A DNA stretch of 64,000 bases from Sphingomonas piscis (lineage in GTDB: Bacteria > Pseudomonadota > Alphaproteobacteria > Sphingomonadales > Sphingomonadaceae): contig NZ_CP049869.1 in assembly GCF_011300455.1 (NCBI RefSeq), forward strand, positions 1,639,501 to 1,703,500, given 5' to 3'. Of this stretch, positions 8,803-17,627 are shown piece after piece. The notes beneath the pieces are model-generated. The model was not told the origin of the DNA. It worked only from the letters and a program-made list of their open reading frames with translations, and did no database searches. Every line of letters starts with the position of its first letter. The stretch's first letter is position 1. The translations under genes were made by a program, and so were the position numbers.

Positions 8803-10266
8803 GTCGTCGGTTCCCTTGTAGCTCGACAGCTCGTCGCCGACCAGGCGGACGACGTGGATGACGTTGGTCGAGCCTGCGGTTCCGAAAGGGACGCCTGCCA
8901 TCAGCACCAGCCGGTCGCCGCCTTGGGCAAGCTTGTGGCGGAGCGCCATGCGGCGGGACTTGGCAACCATCTCCTCGAAGCTCGACACGTCGCGGGTGTG
9001 CACCGCATGCACGCCCCACAACAGGCCGAGCCGGCGCGCAATCGTCTTCGAGGCGGTCATCGCCAGCAACGGCACCGGCGGGCGCTCGCGCGCGATCCGG
9101 CGGGCGGTCGAGCCCGAGCTGGTGTAGCAGAGCATGGCTGTGGCCGACGTGGTGCTGGCGATCTGCCGCGCCGATCCGGCGAGCGCATCCGCGGTCGTGG
9201 GCTCCAGATGCGTCTTCGTAAAATGGATGCGCGCAGTGTAGATGGGGTCGCGCTCGGTCGTGGTGCCGATGCGATCCATCATCTGCACCGCTTCGCACGG
9301 AAATTGACCGGCAGCGCTTTCCGCCGACAGCATGACGGCATCGGCGCCGTCGTAAATGGCATTGGCGACGTCGCTGACCTCGGCGCGCGTTGGAGTCGGC
9401 GAGCTGATCATGGATTCCAGCATCTGGGTCGCGACCACCACCGGTTTGCCGAACTGGCGGGCCGTGGCGATGATCCGGTTCTGCATCGGCGGCACGCCTT
9501 CGGGCGGAAGCTCGACGCCGAGATCCCCGCGCGCCACCATCACCGCATCGGACAGAGCGATGATCTCGTTCAGCTGATCGAGCGCGGCCGGCTTTTCGAT
9601 CTTGGCGAGCAGCGCCGCCTTGTCGCCGATCAACGCCCGCGCTTCGGCGACGTCTTCGGGCCGCTGGACGAAGGAAAGGGCGATCCAGTCCGCGCCTTGC
9701 GACACCGCGAACTGAAGGTCGCTCCGGTCCTTTTCGGTCAGTGCCGGGATCGGCACCAGCACGTCGGGGACGTTGACGCCCTTGTTGTTGGAAATTCGGC
9801 CGCCGACCTGCACCTCGGTGACAAGCCGGTCGCGCTCGTTGGCGATGACCTTCAGCCGGATCTTGCCGTCATCGACCAGCAGCCGTGCACCCTCGGTGAT
9901 TGCGTCGAACAATTCGGGGTGCGGCAACTGAACGCGTTTGAAGTTGCCGGGCGCCGGATCGCGGTCGAGGATGAAAGTGGCGCCGTTCTCAAGTTGAGCC
10001 GCGCCGTCCGCGAACTGGCCGACGCGCAGCTTTGGACCCTGAAGATCGAACAGGATGGTGGTCGGCCGCTTGAACTCATCCTCGAGCCCGCGGATCGCGT
10101 CCACCAGGGCCGCTTTCGACGCCTGATCGCCATGGCTCATGTTGATGCGGAATGCGTCCGCGCCGGACAGCATCAGCTTGCGGATCATCTCGGGGCTGCT
10201 CGACGCCGGGCCGAGCGTCGCCAGAATCTTGACCTTGCGGGAACGGGGTCCGAGTGTCTCGGTCAA
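8788..10266 (-). CDS. pyk: Pyruvate kinase
   Basis: 492 residues. The start is a TTG at 10266, chosen because AGAAGGA sits 7 bases upstream and the protein then begins in family style (KVKILATLGPASSS). The active-site signature LLAKIEKPAALDQ and the following MVARGDLGVELP are intact, as is FRINMSHG in the N-terminal domain. The enzyme makes pyruvate and ATP from phosphoenolpyruvate and ADP. It is divergent from gapR, and a candidate sigma-70 promoter lies 32-59 bp upstream. Confidence 0.96.
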   Translation of the reverse strand: MTETLGPRSRKVKILATLGPASSSPEMIRKLMLSGADAFRINMSHGDQASKAALVDAIRGLEDEFKRPTTILFDLQGPKLRVGQFADGAAQLENGATFILDRDPAPGNFKRVQLPHPELFDAITEGARLLVDDGKIRLKVIANERDRLVTEVQVGGRISNNKGVNVPDVLVPIPALTEKDRSDLQFAVSQGADWIALSFVQRPEDVAEARALIGDKAALLAKIEKPAALDQLNEIIALSDAVMVARGDLGVELPPEGVPPMQNRIIATARQFGKPVVVATQMLESMISSPTPTRAEVSDVANAIYDGADAVMLSAESAAGQFPCEAVQMMDRIGTTTERDPIYTARIHFTKTHLEPTTADALAGSARQIASTTSATAMLCYTSSGSTARRIARERPPVPLLAMTASKTIARRLGLLWGVHAVHTRDVSSFEEMVAKSRRMALRHKLAQGGDRLVLMAGVPFGTAGSTNVIHVVRLVGDELSSYKGTDDLAGQ

Positions 10267-10297
10267 GTTGATGTCCTTCTGCGCTGAGCCCGCGCTG

Positions 10298-10325
10298 CCA
10301 ATAACCCGTCCGCCGCATGGTTCAA
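10298..10325 (-). promoter_or_regulatory. Candidate sigma-70 promoter of pyk
   Basis: On the minus strand TTGAAC (10325-10320), a 16-base spacer, and TATTGG (10303-10298), 31 bp before the TTG start of pyk. Both boxes are imperfect but well placed. Confidence 0.4.
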
Positions 10326-10330
10326 CCCGC

Positions 10331-10359
10331 TTGAGCCATGCCGCCCGCTCGCTTATCAG
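10331..10359 (+). promoter_or_regulatory. Candidate sigma-70 promoter of gapR
   Basis: TTGAGC at 10331-10336, a 17-base spacer and TATCAG at 10354-10359, 32 bp before the gapR ATG. It is back-to-back with the pyk promoter. Confidence 0.4.
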
Positions 10360-10391
10360 CCGCGGCTCAACCGGAACCGGAGATTACACGC

Positions 10392-10634
10392 ATGGCGGAG
10401 GGGAACGTCGCGGCCGATCAGCTGCGGCTATTCATCGAGCGGATCGAGCGCTTGGAGGAAGAGAAAAAGGGCATCGCGGACGACATCAAGGACGTCTACG
10501 CGGAGGCCAAGGCCAACGGCTACGACACCAAGACGATGCGGGCCATCGTACGCCTGCGCAAGATGGAGACCCATGCGCGCCAGGAAGCCGATGCACTGAT
10601 GGAGACCTATCGCAACGCGCTGGGGCTGGCATAA
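10392..10634 (+). CDS. gapR: DUF2312 / GapR-family nucleoid-associated protein
   Basis: 80 residues starting at the ATG at 10392 (GGAG nine bases upstream); a longer reading from 10338 adds unconserved sequence. The protein is almost wholly helical and charged: [20 protein letters not shown], then [20 protein letters not shown] and [15 protein letters not shown]2312 is the GapR family of alphaproteobacteria, which forms dimers/tetramers clamping overtwisted DNA ahead of replication and transcription. It lies 9 bp before yebC on the same strand. Confidence 0.85.
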   Translation: MAEGNVAADQLRLFIERIERLEEEKKGIADDIKDVYAEAKANGYDTKTMRAIVRLRKMETHARQEADALMETYRNALGLA

Positions 10635-10643
10635 GGTCGCACC

Positions 10644-11387
10644 ATGGCAGGTCATTCCAAATTCAAGAACATCATGCATCGCAAGGGCGCGCAGGATAAG
10701 AAGCGCTCGGCGATGTTTTCGAAGCTCAGCCGCGAAATCACGGTCGCGGCGAAGATGGGTCTGCCCGACCCCGACATGAACCCGCGCCTTCGCGCCGCCG
10801 TTCTGGCGGCCAAGGCGCAGTCGATGCCGAAGGACAATATCCAGCGGGCGATCGACAAGGCGTCGACCGGCGACACGGAAAGTTACGAGGAGGTCCGCTA
10901 CGAAGGGTTTGGCCCGGGCGGGGTTTCGCTGATCGTTGAGGCGCTCACCGACAATCGCAATCGTACGGCGACCAACGTTCGAACCGCGTTTTCGAAAAAC
11001 GGCGGCAATCTCGGTGCATCGGGTTCGGTCAGTCACGGCTTCGAACGGCTTGGCCTGATTGAATATTCCGCTGCCGCGGGCGATGCCGACAAGGTGTTGG
11101 AAGCCGCGATCGAAGCCGGCGCGGACGATGTCGAGTCCGACGAGGACGGTCACCGCATCTGGACCAGCGTCGAGAATTTGCACGAAGTCTCCAAGTCGCT
11201 GGAAGCCGCGCTCGGCGACGGAGAGGGTGCCAAGCTCGCCTGGAAACCGCAGACGGATGTACAGGTCACGGGTGACGCCGCCGCCAGCCTCCTGAAGCTG
11301 ATCGATGTCCTGGAAGAGGATGACGACGTCCAGACCGTCTGGGGCAATTACGACGTCCCCGACGAAGAGCTGGAGAAGCTGGCCTGA
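10644..11387 (+). CDS. yebC: YebC/PmpR-family DNA-binding / translation-associated protein
   Basis: 247 residues with the invariant N-terminus [20 protein letters not shown] and the middle segment [20 protein letters not shown]. The family was described as transcriptional regulators, and some members help ribosomes at difficult motifs. It is the first gene of the yebC-ruvC-ruvA-ruvB series, the standard order in many proteobacteria. Its stop codon lies within the probable start of ruvC. Confidence 0.95.
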   Translation: MAGHSKFKNIMHRKGAQDKKRSAMFSKLSREITVAAKMGLPDPDMNPRLRAAVLAAKAQSMPKDNIQRAIDKASTGDTESYEEVRYEGFGPGGVSLIVEALTDNRNRTATNVRTAFSKNGGNLGASGSVSHGFERLGLIEYSAAAGDADKVLEAAIEAGADDVESDEDGHRIWTSVENLHEVSKSLEAALGDGEGAKLAWKPQTDVQVTGDAAASLLKLIDVLEEDDDVQTVWGNYDVPDEELEKLA

Positions 11388-11881
11388 TCGTTCTGGGCTT
11401 GGACCCCGGTCTCGGTACGACCGGCTGGGGTCTTATCCGGGCCGAGGGCAATCGGCTGAGCCACCTCGGCAATGGCCAGCTGAAGACGGTTACCACGGCA
11501 CCTTTGCCGGACCGGCTCGCCGATCTTGCTTCCCAGCTCGACAGCCTGCTTGCTGAGTATGCGCCCGCTGCGGCCGCGGTCGAAGAGATCTTCGTCAACA
11601 AGAACCCGCAATCGACACTGAAGCTGGCGCAGGCGCGCGGCGTCGTCCTGATGTGTGCGGCGCGGCGCGGGCTGCAGGTCGGCGAATATGCACCGCGGCT
11701 GGTCAAGAAGGCGGTGGTCGGCACCGGGACGGCCGAAAAGGCGCAGGTTGACGCCATGGTCGCGCGGCTGCTGCCAGGTGCCAAGATCGCCGGGCCTGAT
11801 GCGGCGGATGCGCTGGCAGTCGCGATTACCCATGCACATCACTTGGCGGCGGCCCGCGCGGGCATTACGCACGGGGCATGA
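11384..11881 (+). CDS. ruvC: Crossover junction endodeoxyribonuclease RuvC
   Basis: 165 residues if translation starts at the CTG at 11384, which overlaps the yebC stop and gives the family N-terminus (M)[15 protein letters not shown] with catalytic Asp7. The only usual start nearby is a TTG at 11399, which would delete most of the first beta strand directly before the catalytic Asp. A GGAG sits 8 bases before the CTG. Other motifs are [23 protein letters not shown] and the C-terminal [15 protein letters not shown] carrying the last acidic residues. It resolves Holliday junctions with RuvAB. Confidence 0.92.
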   Translation: MIVLGLDPGLGTTGWGLIRAEGNRLSHLGNGQLKTVTTAPLPDRLADLASQLDSLLAEYAPAAAAVEEIFVNKNPQSTLKLAQARGVVLMCAARRGLQVGEYAPRLVKKAVVGTGTAEKAQVDAMVARLLPGAKIAGPDAADALAVAITHAHHLAAARAGITHGA

Positions 11882-12474
11882 TCGCCCGCCTCTCCGGTAA
11901 GCTCGCCGAAAGCACCGCCGACAGTGCGGTGATCGACGTAAACGGGGTCGGCTATCTCGTGCTCGCCAGCAGCCGCACACTCGACGCCATCGGCCCCGCC
12001 GGCGGCGACGTGCTCCTGCTCACCGAATTGCAGGTGCGCGAGGACAGCATGACCCTGTTCGGCTTCGGCACCGCCGGCGAGCGCGAAGCGTTTCGGGCGC
12101 TGACCAGCGTCCAGGGCGTCGGCGGCCGCGTTGCACTGGCGATCCTGTCCGTGCTTGGTCCGGATGAGCTTTCGCGGGCTGTGTCGACCGGTGACAAGGC
12201 GATGATCGCGCGCGCCAATGGCGTCGGGCCGAAACTGGCCCAGCGGATCGCAAACGAGCTTGCCGGCAAGCTGGGCGCGCCCGGTCTCGCCGGCGCCACT
12301 GGTTCGCCGGCGCCCCGCGCCGGAGCGGCGGCGGATGCGCTCTCGGCGCTAGCGAACCTCGGCTTCAAGCCGGCGGAGGCAAGTGCGGCCGTGGCTGCGG
12401 CACAGGATGAGTTGGGCGCAGACGCCGGGCTCGACGCTTTGGTCCGCCTGGCGCTCCGAAAGGCAGCGAAGTGA
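11878..12474 (+). CDS. ruvA: Holliday junction branch migration protein RuvA
   Basis: 198 residues. The N-terminal OB domain starts [11 protein letters not shown]; the two helix-hairpin-helix motifs are [14 protein letters not shown] and [17 protein letters not shown]. The C-terminal domain III ([16 protein letters not shown]), which contacts RuvB, is present. The start overlaps ruvC by 4 bp and the stop overlaps the next gene (GTGA). It binds four-way junctions and loads RuvB. Confidence 0.97.
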   Translation: MIARLSGKLAESTADSAVIDVNGVGYLVLASSRTLDAIGPAGGDVLLLTELQVREDSMTLFGFGTAGEREAFRALTSVQGVGGRVALAILSVLGPDELSRAVSTGDKAMIARANGVGPKLAQRIANELAGKLGAPGLAGATGSPAPRAGAAADALSALANLGFKPAEASAAVAAAQDELGADAGLDALVRLALRKAAK

Positions 12475-12866
12475 GCGTTAGGGCGTCATGCTCCTGCGGC
12501 CAGCTTCGCGCGACGGCGAACGGCACGCCGGTTCGCGTTTCCGCCTGTCACTGCAATGCCTGCAAGAAGCGCACGGGAAGCGCCTTTTCCGCGCAGGCAC
12601 GATGGATCGAGGCGGATGTCACGACCGAAGGGCGCTCGACGGTCTTCACCCGCATCGCTGAAAGCGGAAATCCTGCCGACTTCCACTTCTGTTCCGATTG
12701 CGGCGCCACGGTCTTCTTCTCGACCCGGAACCTGCCGGGTACGGTCGCCATCCCGCTCGGCGTCCTCGACGATCCATTCGCTCTGCGCCCGAACATCTCC
12801 ATCTTCGAGGAAGTGAAGCAGTCCTGGGTCACGATCCTCGGCGATGATGTGGAGCATATCGACTGA
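12471..12866 (+). CDS. GFA family (Mss4-like) zinc protein
   Basis: 131 residues from a GTG overlapping the ruvA stop. The zinc cysteines of the GFA fold are present: CSCGQL near residue 8, [11 protein letters not shown] near residue 28 and CSDCGA near residue 75. The family is named for glutathione-dependent formaldehyde-activating enzyme, but most members have no proven activity. It is inserted between ruvA and ruvB, with a one-base overlap (TGATG) to ruvB, so it is co-translated with the recombination genes without an obvious functional link. Confidence 0.88.
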   Translation: MSVRASCSCGQLRATANGTPVRVSACHCNACKKRTGSAFSAQARWIEADVTTEGRSTVFTRIAESGNPADFHFCSDCGATVFFSTRNLPGTVAIPLGVLDDPFALRPNISIFEEVKQSWVTILGDDVEHID

Positions 12867-13897
12867 TGGCCACCGACGCGGATCGCCTGACAACGCCCGA
12901 GCGGACGGCGGAGGATGCCGATGCAGCGCTCCGCCCCAAGAGCCTCGACGAGTTCGTCGGGCAAAAGGCGGCGCGCGAGAACCTGCGGGTTTTCGTCAAT
13001 GCCGCGAAGGCGCGTGGCGAAGCGCTTGACCATGTCCTGTTCTTTGGACCCCCCGGACTTGGCAAGACGACCCTGGCGGGCATTCTCGCGCGGGAAATGG
13101 GGGTCGGCTTCCGGGCAACCTCCGGGCCGGTCATCGCCAAATCCGGGGATCTTGCCGCCCTGCTGACCAACCTTGAGGACGGTGACGTCCTGTTCATCGA
13201 TGAAATCCACCGCCTCAATCCAGCGGTGGAAGAAGTCCTCTATCCGGCGATGGAGGACCGCGCGCTCGACCTGATGATCGGCGAAGGGCCGTCCGCGCGG
13301 TCGGTCCGGATCGACTTGCCGCGCTTCACATTGGTGGGGGCGACGACTCGGCAAGGGCTGTTGACGACTCCGCTTCGCGACCGCTTCGGGATCCCGGTCC
13401 GGCTGAACTTCTACACGGTCGAGGAGCTTGAGCAGGTTGTCGGCCGGGCGGCCCGTCTGCTGGGAGCGCCGACCACCAGCGAAGGCGAGCATGAGATCGC
13501 GCGCCGGTCACGGGGAACGCCGCGGATTGCCGGGCGCCTGCTCCGCCGGGTGCGCGATTTCGCCCATGCGGCGGGCTCGGACGCGATCGATGCACAAACC
13601 GCCGATCGCGCCTTGTCTCGGCTCGAAATCGACAGTCTGGGCCTGGACGCGATGGACCGGCGTTATCTCCACATGATCGCGGACTTGTACGGAGGCGGGC
13701 CGGTCGGGGTGGAGACGCTTGCGGCGGGCCTCAGCGAGCCGCGCGACACGATTGAGGACGTCATCGAACCCTATCTCATTCAGCTCGGCCTCATTGCCCG
13801 GACGGCACGTGGGCGGTGCCTCAACGGGCGCGGCTGGACTCACCTCGGGCTCAACCCGCCGGCAGGCTCACAGAGCGGATTGTTCGAAGCAGAGTAG
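12866..13897 (+). CDS. ruvB: Holliday junction branch migration ATPase RuvB
   Basis: 343 residues. Walker A is [11 protein letters not shown], Walker B DEIH, sensor 1 VGATTRQG, and the arginine-finger region is [18 protein letters not shown]. The C-terminal winged-helix domain contains [12 protein letters not shown] and [12 protein letters not shown]. It is the hexameric motor for branch migration. The gene starts inside the GFA stop codon. Confidence 0.97.
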   Translation: MATDADRLTTPERTAEDADAALRPKSLDEFVGQKAARENLRVFVNAAKARGEALDHVLFFGPPGLGKTTLAGILAREMGVGFRATSGPVIAKSGDLAALLTNLEDGDVLFIDEIHRLNPAVEEVLYPAMEDRALDLMIGEGPSARSVRIDLPRFTLVGATTRQGLLTTPLRDRFGIPVRLNFYTVEELEQVVGRAARLLGAPTTSEGEHEIARRSRGTPRIAGRLLRRVRDFAHAAGSDAIDAQTADRALSRLEIDSLGLDAMDRRYLHMIADLYGGGPVGVETLAAGLSEPRDTIEDVIEPYLIQLGLIARTARGRCLNGRGWTHLGLNPPAGSQSGLFEAE

Positions 13898-13899
13898 AC

Positions 13900-15036
13900 G
13901 TGGGCCGTTTGCGGATCATCCTGACCCTTGCGCTGCTTGCCGCAACGCCGTCCCGAGCGCCCGCGCAAACCGCGGCGACGCCGGACTACAACAAGCCGGC
14001 TGCTTGGCTCTGCCTTCCCGGGCGCACCGATCCCTGCTCGACGCCGCTGCCGACGGTGGCCTTGAACCCGAACGGCTATGGCTCGGTGGGTCGCAGCACG
14101 GTAGCGCTTAACCCGCCGGTGGATTGCTTCTATGTCTACCCGACCGTGTCCAACGACCGTGGCATGAACAGCGACCTGATTCCCGACGAGGCGGAGCGGA
14201 CAACGGTGCAGATGCAGTTCGCGCGCTTTGCCGGCGTCTGCCGAACCTTTGCGCCACTGTACCGGCAACTGACCGTCAGCAGCGTCACGGCGTCGGCATT
14301 CGGCGCGAACATTCTCCCGTCATCGAAGATCGCCTACGGCGACGTGGCATCGGCCTGGCGCACCTATCTCGCCCGCTACAACAAGGGCCGGCCCTTCGTG
14401 TTGATCGGCCACAGCCAGGGCTCGGCCATGCTGATCGAGCTGATCAAGCGGGAGATCGACGGCAAGCCGATCCAGAGGCAATTGCTTCGTGCCTACCTGC
14501 CCGGGTTCAACGTGCTGGTGCCGGTGGGCCGGCGCGTGGGCGGCGATTTCCGGTCGGTGCCGCTGTGCGCCGCATCGGCCAGCCGAGGCTGCGTCATGAG
14601 CTGGGTCAGCTACCGGGAGCGCAACATCCCGCCGGTCGGCGCCCTGTTCGGCTATGCCGCAAGGCCCGGCCTGACCGTCGGCTGCACCAATCCTGCCAGA
14701 CCCGGCGCGACGGGCTGGGAACGGCTCGATTCCTACTTCGACACACGTGCCAGCTACCCGGTTGCAGGTGGGCCGATCCGCTGGTCGTCGCAAGGCAGTC
14801 CCCCCGTGCGCTTCGTTCGGACCGAGGGGCTGGTCTCCGCGCGGTGCGTGAATGACGGGCGGCTAGGTTACCTGTCGGTGCGGACGAACGCCGATCCCAA
14901 GGACGCGCGCACCGACCGCATCGGTGGAGAGGTCGGCGCACTTGGTTTCTTTCTGCCCGGCTGGGGCATGCACCTGGCCGATGTCGCAATCGCGCAGGGC
15001 GACATGATCCGGCAGGTTGAGGAGCTGTCGCGATGA
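13900..15036 (+). CDS. DUF3089 alpha/beta-hydrolase, secreted
   Basis: 378 residues from a GTG two bases after the ruvB stop. Residues 1-23 form a signal peptide (LRIILTLALLAATPSRAPAQ), so it is exported. The nucleophile elbow is FVLIGHSQGSAMLIEL; the family hallmarks VDCFYVYPTVSNDR and QFARFAGVCRTFAPLYRQ come before it. DUF3089 proteins are predicted serine esterases/lipases of unknown substrate. It lies between ruvB and ybgC, where many sphingomonads have no gene, and overlaps ybgC by 4 bp. Confidence 0.85.
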   Translation: MGRLRIILTLALLAATPSRAPAQTAATPDYNKPAAWLCLPGRTDPCSTPLPTVALNPNGYGSVGRSTVALNPPVDCFYVYPTVSNDRGMNSDLIPDEAERTTVQMQFARFAGVCRTFAPLYRQLTVSSVTASAFGANILPSSKIAYGDVASAWRTYLARYNKGRPFVLIGHSQGSAMLIELIKREIDGKPIQRQLLRAYLPGFNVLVPVGRRVGGDFRSVPLCAASASRGCVMSWVSYRERNIPPVGALFGYAARPGLTVGCTNPARPGATGWERLDSYFDTRASYPVAGGPIRWSSQGSPPVRFVRTEGLVSARCVNDGRLGYLSVRTNADPKDARTDRIGGEVGALGFFLPGWGMHLADVAIAQGDMIRQVEELSR

Positions 15037-15485
15037 CCGATCTCAGCAAACCCTATCGCGGCGGGCTGGTCGGCAAGACACACCAGTTCGCGCTGACCGT
15101 CTATTTCGAAGACACGGACACGGCGCAGATCGTTTATTACGCCAATTATCTGAAGTTCATGGACCGGGCGCGAACGGATATGCTCCAGTGCGTCGGTATC
15201 GATCATGCGGCGGTCCATATTGAGGGCGGCGGCGCCTATGCGGTGGCCGAGGTGAACATCCGTTACCTGCGGTCGGCTCATGTCGGCGACGACCTGCTGG
15301 TGCTGACGGAACTGCGCGAGGTGCGGGCGGCGTCCATCCGGGTTCATCAGCGGGTCATGCGCGGGGCCGAAAAGCTTGCCGAGGCAGAAGTCACCGCGGC
15401 GTTCCTGACTCCGCAGGGTCGGCCACAGCGGCAGCCGAGGGATTGGATGGACACGTTCAATTCGCTGGTTGTGCAGGAAGGATGA
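15033..15485 (+). CDS. ybgC: Tol-Pal-associated acyl-CoA thioesterase YbgC
   Basis: 150-residue hotdog-fold thioesterase. The catalytic segment is VYFEDTDTAQIVYYANYLKFMDRART (Asp of DTDTAQ). YbgC normally opens the tol operon (ybgC-tolQ-tolR-tolA-tolB-pal). Here its stop overlaps the tolB start directly, with tolQRA missing. Confidence 0.93.
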   Translation: MTDLSKPYRGGLVGKTHQFALTVYFEDTDTAQIVYYANYLKFMDRARTDMLQCVGIDHAAVHIEGGGAYAVAEVNIRYLRSAHVGDDLLVLTELREVRAASIRVHQRVMRGAEKLAEAEVTAAFLTPQGRPQRQPRDWMDTFNSLVVQEG

Positions 15486-16780
15486 GAGTGCGTTTTCTAG
15501 GTTGGGCTGCATTGTTGGTCGCGGGTGCGGCGTCCGCGCAGCAGCCGGCGGCGCCCGATGCCGGCGGCGTACCGATGGTGGCTGTGCCGCCGCTTCCCAC
15601 TCCCAAGATCGAACAGACCTCGGCAGGGCAGACCCACGCCATCGGCCTTCAGGTCGCGGAGGTCATCGTTTCCGACCTGCGCACCACCGGCGCCGCGGCT
15701 CCGGTTGGGCCGCAGAACCTGCGCGTCTACTCATATCCGGAAGTTACCGGGCCGCTGTTTCAACAGTGGAAGAGCATCGGCGCCAAATATCTGGTCACCG
15801 GCTTCGTCCAGGCACGCGAAGGCGATCGGCTGACGATCGGCTGCTACCTTTACGACATCAACCTGCGCCGCGAGGTCGCGCGCAAGGGATTCGTGGTGCC
15901 GACGGGGGAGTGGCGAACCGCCGCCCACCGCTGTTCCGACGCCATCTACACCGGCATCACCAAGAAGCCGGGCATGTTCGACGCGCGGATCGCGTATGTG
16001 TCGGAAAGCGGCGCCATCGGCGAGAGGCAGAAGAGGATCGCGGTGATGGACAGCGATGGATCCAACCATCGCTTCCTGACCACCAATACGCGCACGGTGA
16101 TCGAGCCGACCATGGCGCCGAGCGGCGAGGTGGTCGCCTACACCTCACTGGACCAGCGGCTGCCGCAGATCCGGATCGTCACTATGGCCGACGGGTCGGA
16201 TCGGCCGCTGCTGCCGGGAGCCGCCATGACCTTCGCGCCGCGGTTTTCGCCCGATGGCGAGCGGATGTTGTTCTCGATGGACGTCAACGGCAACACCGAC
16301 CTCTACATCGTCAGCCTTGCCGGGGGAGCGCCGGTGCGGCTCACATCGACGCCGGGATCGGACACCGCCGGCAGCTTTTCTCCGGACGGGTCGAAGATCG
16401 TTTTCGAAAGCGAGCGGTCCGGGTCGCCGCAACTCTATGTCATGAACGCGGACGGCTCGTCCCAGCAGCGGATCAGCTTCGGCCAGGGCCGCTACAGCGC
16501 GCCGGTGTGGAGCGCGTCGGGCGACCTCATCGCCTTCAGCCGCGGCGCCGGCATCGGCGTGATGACGGCAACCGGCGGCGACGAGCGGATGATCACGGGC
16601 AATCCCTATGACGAGGAGCCGAGCTGGTCGCCGAGCGGCGACCAGTTGCTGTTCCAGCGCTACGATCCCGCAACCCGGCGGATGTCATTGATGTCGGTGG
16701 CGGCGAGCGGCGGTGAGGCGCGGGTCAGACTGACGCCCCAGGACGGGTCGGACCCCGATTGGTCGCAGGTGCAGGAATGA
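15482..16780 (+). CDS. tolB: Tol-Pal system beta-propeller protein TolB
   Basis: 432 residues. A signal peptide (FLGWAALLVAGAASAQ) precedes the TolB N-terminal domain (residues about 45-165; DLRTTGAAAPVG, WKSIGAKYLVTGFVQ) and a six-bladed propeller with repeats such as TFAPRFSPDGERMLFS, SFSPDGSKIVFESERSG and PSWSPSGDQLLFQR. TolB is periplasmic and normally exchanges Pal during cell constriction. Both neighbours overlap by 4 bp (ybgC upstream, the Pal-like gene downstream), so the TolQ, TolR and TolA genes have not simply been misassembled out. Confidence 0.92.
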   Translation: MRVRFLGWAALLVAGAASAQQPAAPDAGGVPMVAVPPLPTPKIEQTSAGQTHAIGLQVAEVIVSDLRTTGAAAPVGPQNLRVYSYPEVTGPLFQQWKSIGAKYLVTGFVQAREGDRLTIGCYLYDINLRREVARKGFVVPTGEWRTAAHRCSDAIYTGITKKPGMFDARIAYVSESGAIGERQKRIAVMDSDGSNHRFLTTNTRTVIEPTMAPSGEVVAYTSLDQRLPQIRIVTMADGSDRPLLPGAAMTFAPRFSPDGERMLFSMDVNGNTDLYIVSLAGGAPVRLTSTPGSDTAGSFSPDGSKIVFESERSGSPQLYVMNADGSSQQRISFGQGRYSAPVWSASGDLIAFSRGAGIGVMTATGGDERMITGNPYDEEPSWSPSGDQLLFQRYDPATRRMSLMSVAASGGEARVRLTPQDGSDPDWSQVQE

Positions 16781-17250
16781 GGATGGTTCGGATCGTTTTG
16801 CTGGCGGCACTTGGCATCACGCCGGCCGTGTCGGCTCAAGCCCCCGTGCCGGTTGTGCCGCCCGCCGCGGGCGGTTTTCAGGAGCTGCCGATGCTCCAGA
16901 ACGACCTGATCCTGCGAACCGGATCGGACCGTATATTCTATTCGGGCAGTGAGTATGCCGTGCCGGCGGCGGGCCGTTCGACCCTGACCGCACAAGCGCG
17001 CTGGCTGATCGCCAACCCGAGCGTCCGGGCGATCGTCGAGGGCCATGTCAGCGACCGCGACACGCGCGACCATGCGCTGGCGCTGGGTGCTCGCCGCGCG
17101 GTGGCGGTGCGCGATTTCTTAGTTGCGCAGGGCGTGCAGCCGGGGCGACTGATCGTCACCAGCATGGGCAAGGAGCGGCCGGTCGTGCCGCTTCCGGGCG
17201 TACCGGCGTCCGGTGTCAGCGACCGCGTCGTGCTGGTGATCGTCCGCTAG
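16777..17250 (+). CDS. OmpA-domain Pal-like protein lacking a lipidation cysteine
   Basis: 157 residues. The C-terminal two thirds match Pal/OmpA-C: TLTAQARWLIANPSVRAIVEGH, DHALALGARRAVAVRDFL and IVTSMGKERPVV. Two features depart from Pal. The signal peptide ends ITPAVSA-QAP with no lipobox, and there is no cysteine anywhere, so it cannot be a lipoprotein. The peptidoglycan-binding Asp of the GHAD motif is Ser92 here (GHVS), while the Arg of the RRA motif remains. It is probably a soluble periplasmic Pal paralogue with altered or lost diaminopimelate binding. It may be the only Pal or a second copy; the window cannot decide. Confidence 0.82.
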   Translation: MRMVRIVLLAALGITPAVSAQAPVPVVPPAAGGFQELPMLQNDLILRTGSDRIFYSGSEYAVPAAGRSTLTAQARWLIANPSVRAIVEGHVSDRDTRDHALALGARRAVAVRDFLVAQGVQPGRLIVTSMGKERPVVPLPGVPASGVSDRVVLVIVR

Positions 17251-17552
17251 GCGGCGTAGCGCTGAGTATTGGTGGAGGCGAGCCAGGCGCGCGCCTGGCG
17301 CTGCGCTTCGGCGATTTCACGAGCCGTCATTTCGACCGAAATCTCGGCGCGGCATTGCTGGCCCCGGCTGCAGCCGTTGAGCGCGGCCAAGTTGAACCAT
17401 TTATGCGCTTCGATGAGGTCCACGGGGACACCATTCTCGCCGGTCGAATAGGTTACCCCAAGTTCGAACAACGCATCGACATCGCCGCCAGCGGCGTCGG
17501 CAAGCCGGCTACGGATAAGGAAATCCGCGCCCTTCTGACTGATTGCACCCAT
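17247..17552 (-). CDS. Small Sel1-repeat protein
   Basis: 101 residues with one clear Sel1/TPR-like unit: AAGGDVDALFELGVTYSTG followed by VDLIEAHKWFNLAALNG. A strong AGGGAG ribosome-binding site precedes the ATG. No signal peptide. Such single-repeat proteins are widespread in alphaproteobacteria and of unknown role. The 3' end overlaps the Pal-like gene tail-to-tail by 4 bp. Confidence 0.8.
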   Translation of the reverse strand: MGAISQKGADFLIRSRLADAAGGDVDALFELGVTYSTGENGVPVDLIEAHKWFNLAALNGCSRGQQCRAEISVEMTAREIAEAQRQARAWLASTNTQRYAA

Positions 17553-17627
17553 TGATCCACTCCCTGTTTGATGGGGTGAATTCAGCAGGCAGAGGAAAAC
17601 AAATGGTTAACGCTGCGGTGACCATTT

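Noticed and set aside
8854..10287. A plus-strand frame of 477 codons.
   Set aside because: It lies opposite pyruvate kinase; high GC at third positions keeps the antisense frame open.
15482..15485. tolQRA lost by an assembly deletion.
   Set aside because: A clean ATGA overlap between ybgC and tolB would be an unlikely product of a random deletion.
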